Positions 57,595 to 62,000 of a stretch of DNA of 62,000 bases are shown one piece after another. Location: the NCBI GenBank assembly GCA_903813345.2, contig CAIIXF020000002.1, positions 16,809,467 to 16,871,466 on the forward strand, read 5' to 3'. The notes below the pieces were generated by a model, which worked only from the letters and a program-made list of their open reading frames with translations, had not been told where the DNA came from and did no database searches. Positions within the stretch are counted from its first letter, which is position 1. Each line of letters opens with the position of its first letter. A program made the position numbers and the translations under genes. This DNA comes from Owenia fusiformis (Eukaryota; Annelida; Polychaeta; Sabellida; Oweniidae).

Positions 57595-58975
57595 TTAAGG
57601 TACAGTGGTACTTAACAGGAAATGACAAAACAGGAAGTGACAAAAAATGTGTCATTTTTAGACATTTTTGAACAAAGATAACAGAGTTCTGTTTTGACAT
57701 CCAGTCAATTCAAATAGTCGACATCTCATCTACAAAACAAGGATCACAATGTGCATGGTCAGAATGACCCTAAACATGATGAAATAACTTTTTCAGCCCT
57801 CTGAGAATGTGACTGGAAAATAGCTAAAAGTAGGAGCTTGGAAAAGTCACTGAACAGAATCTTTTAAATTTTTGAAAATGTGCCCAATATATTCCTCTAA
57901 ATAATACAATCTTTGAAAATGTGGAACCATTCGTAGAAAAAGAAAAGAAAAAACTGAATTGAAAGGCGATCCATTTTCCTTTTTATGACCGCCATTTTTG
58001 TTTCAGACAATTTTCTAAAATTTCGAAGATTGTATTAGTTAGAGCAAGATATACCTGATGTCCTGCAACATAGTACCTTGAGGCTTTGAGGCTGGGTTCT
58101 TACTACCAATCCAAAACCCCATTCCTTAAGGTACAGCTGGAAAATAACATTTTGGTAAAAAATGCTATACCTGCACATGTTATTTTCTGGTACAAAATAA
58201 AGTATGAGGGCATGTGTCAATTTCCTTGCTTTTTTCAAGAAAGTATCATTACATTGTCTTCTTTTAGAATATCTGGTAGGAGTTCAATGGGAACTCTAGG
58301 AAATTCTGATATTTCACACTTTCTATTTTTCCAAATTTTCTTTCAAAGTTTCCAGACAACACAGGAGCTACCATTGACCTGGCCTGTTTCCAGGTTTACT
58401 AAAAGTAGACAGTGTAATGATACTTTCCTGAAAAAAGCGAGGAAATACACACATGCCTTCATACTCAATTTTGTACCAGAAAATAACATGTTCAGGTATA
58501 GCAATTTTTTACCAAAATGTTACTTTCCAGCTGAACCTTAACTCTTACTGTTGTGTAACTGTTTTTAAACCGATTTTAACTTTACCTTTTACTCTAACAC
58601 TGTTTCTATCTTTTACTATGCATACTAACCCGCGATGTAGTAATCAGTAAATGATTGAATCGTGTATTATTATGATCATGATATTGGGTACATTTTCTGA
58701 AAATTTCAAAAGATTCTGTTCAGTGACCTTTTCTGAGGGCTACTTTTAGCTATTATTAAGTCACATTTTCAGCGGGCTGAAAATTTTATTTCATTTTGTT
58801 TAGGGTCATTCTGACCATGAACATTGTGATCCTGGTCATGTAAATGATATGTGTAACTATTTGAAATGACTGGAGGTCAAAACAGAACTCCGTTATCTTT
58901 GTTCAAAAATGTCAAAAATGCCACGTTTTTTGTCACTTCCTTTTTTGTCTTTGAAATACCAGAATTTTTTGAGGC
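57595..58975. mobile_element. TTAA foldback element, diverged, split by a nested element
   Basis: Left end TTAAGGTACAGTGGTACTTA then AACAGGAAATGACAAAACAG. The right arm from about 58675 to 58930 carries the inverse sequences (TTTAGGGTCATTCTGACC, GTCACTTCC). The outer right end is degraded. A second element (58126-58541) is inserted in the middle. Confidence 0.65.
58126..58541. mobile_element. nested foldback element with TTAA at both ends
   Basis: TTAA at 58126-58129 and 58538-58541. Ends GGTACAGCTGGAAAATAACA and the inverse TGTTACTTTCCAGCTGAACC. The arms of more than 140 bp continue inward (TATACCTGCACATGTTATTT with AAATAACATGTTCAGGTATA). The 151-codon frame across it is a product of the palindrome. 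TTAA targets are typical of piggyBac-type elements, but no transposase is present. Confidence 0.75.
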
Positions 58976-59832
58976 CTCGATTCTCTCACTAGATGATAAG
59001 TGATAAAAAGAATGAATGTGGATCCATCCTTGAGAATAAGTTTAGTCCAAGTTCTATGTACGTTTCTACAAACAATCCAGGAGTTTTTATATATACGCAG
59101 TTTCCAATAACATAATACCCATACGTACCATAGAAAGTATCCGTGTCGTCGTTCTGCTGCGTGGTAGTTTGTTTTTTCACTTCTTACTTAGTTTTTTGTG
59201 TCTGGAACAACTGCCATTGTAATGGTTTTAGACACTTGTTACATTTTATTACTGTTGCTTACTTTACCTTGGTACTTTCACTCATGCATACTTTTCTTCA
59301 CTTCTTTCAATGTGACTATAGTAATCCAGTCATGAAATTATCCCGATCGAGCATATGCCGGCACAATAGTTCGTGCTCTGCGTATTCATTTTGTCTACAT
59401 AACGTCAAATAACAGCAACTTTTATAATATATTGTGTTATTTTCGTTTTAACGTATCGGCATTGTTCAACTTCCAAAATTCCTTTGTTCTTTTTGTATAA
59501 TGAATACTCATAGGGGTCTAACCACGTGATCAGACGTAAGGTGGTCTGTTGAGACTGACCAATGAACACCGCCGAGTAATTGCTGTAATCGAACGCTAGT
59601 ACGTATCAGTTTTAAGCTTCATGTATCGGTTCAAATAATTTATATCTTATTTCCCAAGAGGTTTCCTTATAGTGTTCGAATTTCACGACGCTGAACATTT
59701 TGCATGCAAGTGTGAATATTGCGTTCTATTTATATAACGGTTCAAAAACACATAAACATAAAGCATCATACGCTATTATTATCATATATTTGTTTTGCAA
59801 TGTGATAGAACGCTCATTATACCCAATTAGAG
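58976..59832. other. non-repetitive spacer, nothing recognised
   Basis: Short frames only (such as 59143-59412, Cys/Phe-rich, 89 codons) with no supporting signal. No clear repeat. Confidence 0.4.
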
Positions 59833-60592
59833 TTAAGGTGCTATGGAAGTTAACAGGAAATGACAAAACAGGAAGTGACAATTTTTTGCATTTTTAGACA
59901 TTTTTTGAACAAAGATAACAGAGTTCTGTTTTGACCTCCAGTCAATTCAACTAGTTCTAAATACCATTTACATGTCCAGGATCACAATGTTCATGGTCAG
60001 AATTACCCTAAACATGATGAAATAACCTTTTCAGCCCTATGATAATGTGACTGAAAAAAAGCTAAAAGTAGGAGGTAGGAAAGGTCACTGAACAGAATCT
60101 TTTGAATTCTTCAGAAAATGTGCCCAATATATTGTTCTAAATGATACAATCTTTGAAAATTTGATATCATTCATAGAAAAAGAAAAAAAATGAAAAAAAC
60201 TTATTTGAAAGCTATCTATTTTCCTTTTTATGACCGCCATTTTTGTTTAAGACAATTTTCTAAAATTTCAAAGATTGTATCAGTTAGACCATTATATTAG
60301 GCACATTTTCTGAAAAAATCAAAAGATTCTGTTCAGTGACCTTTCTTAAACGCCTACTTTTAGCTTTTTTTCAGTCACGCTTTCAAAGGGCTAAAAAGGT
60401 TATTTCATCATGTTTAGGGTCATTCTGACCATGCACATTGTGATCCTGGTCATGTAAATGATATGTGGAAATTGTTAAATTGACTGGAGGTCAAACCAGA
60501 ACTCTAATATCCTTGTTCAAAAATGTCTAAAAATGCAAAAATTTTGTCACTTCCTGTTTCGTCATTTCCTGTTAACTTCCATGGCACCTTAA
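59833..60592. mobile_element. TTAA foldback element, complete copy (about 760 bp)
   Basis: TTAA at 59833-59836 and 60589-60592. Ends GGTGCTATGGAAGTTAACAG and CTGTTAACTTCCATGGCACC. The two arms (about 370 bp each) meet near 60210 and pair almost throughout (AGGATCACAATGTTCATGGT with ACCATGCACATTGTGATCCT). No coding frame. Confidence 0.8.
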
Positions 60593-61312
60593 TGTACTGT
60601 TATATACAAGAGTGAAATAATTCCGGGAATCCACTAACAGTTTGGGGGTTTCTCCAAAGCTATTGTTGTTAGGGGTATTACATTATATTAAATTGGATTG
60701 GGCCAGAGGAGCGGGCTAGAATATTACGTCATCAATATCAGGAGGCATTTATTGTGACATTTATTTTGGAATGGAATTCCTAAAAACGGCCAAATACGCT
60801 CACTTTCGTTATATAGGACTTTCACATTTTATTAGAAAACGGACGTTTATTTATTACATTTAATTGATGACAAGGAACCTTGTTGATGATATTCTTCAAA
60901 AGCACCGTGCCATGGCATACACTATGCCATAGGCTATGGCACCCCCATGCAATAGGCTCTGGGACACTAAATAGTCAAATTCTTGCAGATTTATATGCCT
61001 CATCCCAGTACACGTTTTCTCAAAAAGCCGTTTTTTGAAAATGGCTGCTAGTTTAAAAATGGCTGTCTTTTGTGTCAATTTTATTGTATTTTAGACAGAA
61101 CACATAAAACTGTAATGGTAATCAGGTAATTATGTTTTAAATGCAGAAAATTATAAAAGTTATTGATTAAGTTAAACATCTAATTATTTAAAAAAAACAT
61201 GGCAACCATCTTGAAAAATGGTGGTTTTTTACTGTGTCTGGAAAAAGTAGTGGAGCTATTTTGTTGTACTTGGTATGTGTTTACTCATAAGCATAATTGA
61301 TACACTTTCTAA
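60593..61312. other. intergenic DNA with a relic of the next MITE
   Basis: 60900-61080 shares words with 61340-61570 (ATGGCATA-C-ACTATGCCATA, CTATGGCACCC, TTGCAGATTT-x-TATGCCT, AAAATGGCTG). It appears to be a single diverged arm. Otherwise nothing recognised. Confidence 0.45.
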
Positions 61313-61606
61313 TGACAATTTGGCTAGTGAGTGGCCATTTTAATGCATGTTATGGCATGGACTATGGCACCCGCTCTACCAAATTATTGCAGATTTTGTA
61401 TGCCTTGCGTGAGTTCAAGTTCTCAAATGCTGATTTACCGCTTTTTGGCAGAACTTGTACTCTCATGAGGCCTAAAATCAGCAAGATTTTGACTCGAAAT
61501 AGCGTCTGGGGCCGGGCACAGGTGGTACAATAGCCTATGCCATAACAAGCATAAAAATGACAGCCATTTTTCAAATTGGCCGCTCACTAGCCAAATTGTC
61601 ATTGTC
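61313..61606. mobile_element. 294-bp MITE
   Basis: Left end ATGACAATTTGGCTAGTGAG and right end CTCACTAGCCAAATTGTCAT are exact inverted copies. A second inner pair is CATGTTATGGCA / TGCCATAACA. The open frames of 70-78 codons on both strands inside it are by-products. Confidence 0.75.
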
Positions 61607-62000
61607 AAATAAACAATTTCAAGTTGTTTTTGTTTTAAACATTCATATTTCAAGAAGTTCTACCAATAACAATTAGTTATTTAGTAAGAAAATATATAAA
61701 TAAGCATTACGGAACATGCACAAAATTGCAATGATTTTCATCAAAAAGCCGGGCAAGATGTACAAAACTGTTTTTCTCTCAAATTCGTAAAAAGAACGCG
61801 ATTCACGAAATTGTAGTTTATTTTTAAAGTTCATAAGATAGTCAATAGTGCTCGATTTTTATGAAATAAAGAATGTTGAAACAGGAATTCAATCTGTTCA
61901 AAGATTATTTACCAAACAGAGCAATAATGACCACTTTGCGTTTTCTAAAGTATTAGAAACAGGGTAACTTCAATATTTTATCGAGCATAACATGTGGTAT
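61607..62000. other. AT-rich end of window, nothing recognised
   Basis: No supported frame, repeat or regulatory site. Confidence 0.4.

Noticed and set aside
58086-58541. 151-codon plus-strand frame
   Set aside because: It lies almost wholly inside a palindromic transposon and changes character at the element edges.
61297-61653. Three overlapping 70-78-codon frames on both strands
   Set aside because: They are contained in a MITE with exact inverted ends.

Overview
This window looks like nuclear DNA from an animal, most plausibly a marine invertebrate. The reasons are spliced genes with GT-AG introns, long AT-rich intergenic stretches, many short inverted-repeat transposons, LINE and DDE-transposase remnants, and an animal-type DUR3 urea transporter. 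The phylum cannot be fixed from the sequence. I found no rRNA, tRNA, CRISPR array or prokaryotic operon.

Region 1 (1-13.7 kb). The left edge holds two decayed transposon genes on the minus strand: a LINE ORF1-like piece, and a DDE transposase joined to a SWIM-like zinc finger. An orphan signal-peptide exon follows at 1655-1755. An intact single-exon gene of the galactose-3-O-sulfotransferase family lies at 5253-6749 (minus). The rest, to 13.7 kb, is non-coding with several foldback or MITE-like repeats.

Region 2 (13.7-25.6 kb). A seven-exon gene on the plus strand encodes a 781-residue DUR3-type sodium:solute symporter (urea transporter family). All exon phases join exactly, it has a signal peptide, and exon 6 carries an unusual cysteine-rich zinc-ribbon-like insert. 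Its introns hold a head-to-head mariner foldback and several MITEs. Its first exon is the paralogue of the orphan exon 12.1 kb upstream.

Region 3 (25.6-30.6 kb). Mostly gene-free, with a second copy of a MITE, decayed repeats, and relics that look like old members of the following array.

Region 4 (30.6-56.6 kb). A 26-kb tandem array of about ten monomers of 2.56-2.81 kb. Each full monomer contains a 96-bp repeat pair, a TACAA microsatellite, a GGTT-rich tract, a 163-bp minisatellite shaped like exon plus intron on the plus strand (followed by a short stop-containing exon and AATAAA), and two exon-like segments with good splice sites on the minus strand. One monomer is interrupted by a mariner-like element with a clean TA duplication. 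Three consecutive monomers form an 8.09-kb block that is present twice in tandem and is nearly identical. Whether this is a repeated gene cluster, one very long repetitive gene, or a gene-derived satellite is the main open question.

Region 5 (56.6-62 kb). Transposon-rich: a 512-bp element with a 37-G run and a 6-bp target duplication, a family of TTAA-flanked foldback elements (one nested inside another), and a further MITE. No host gene is visible here.
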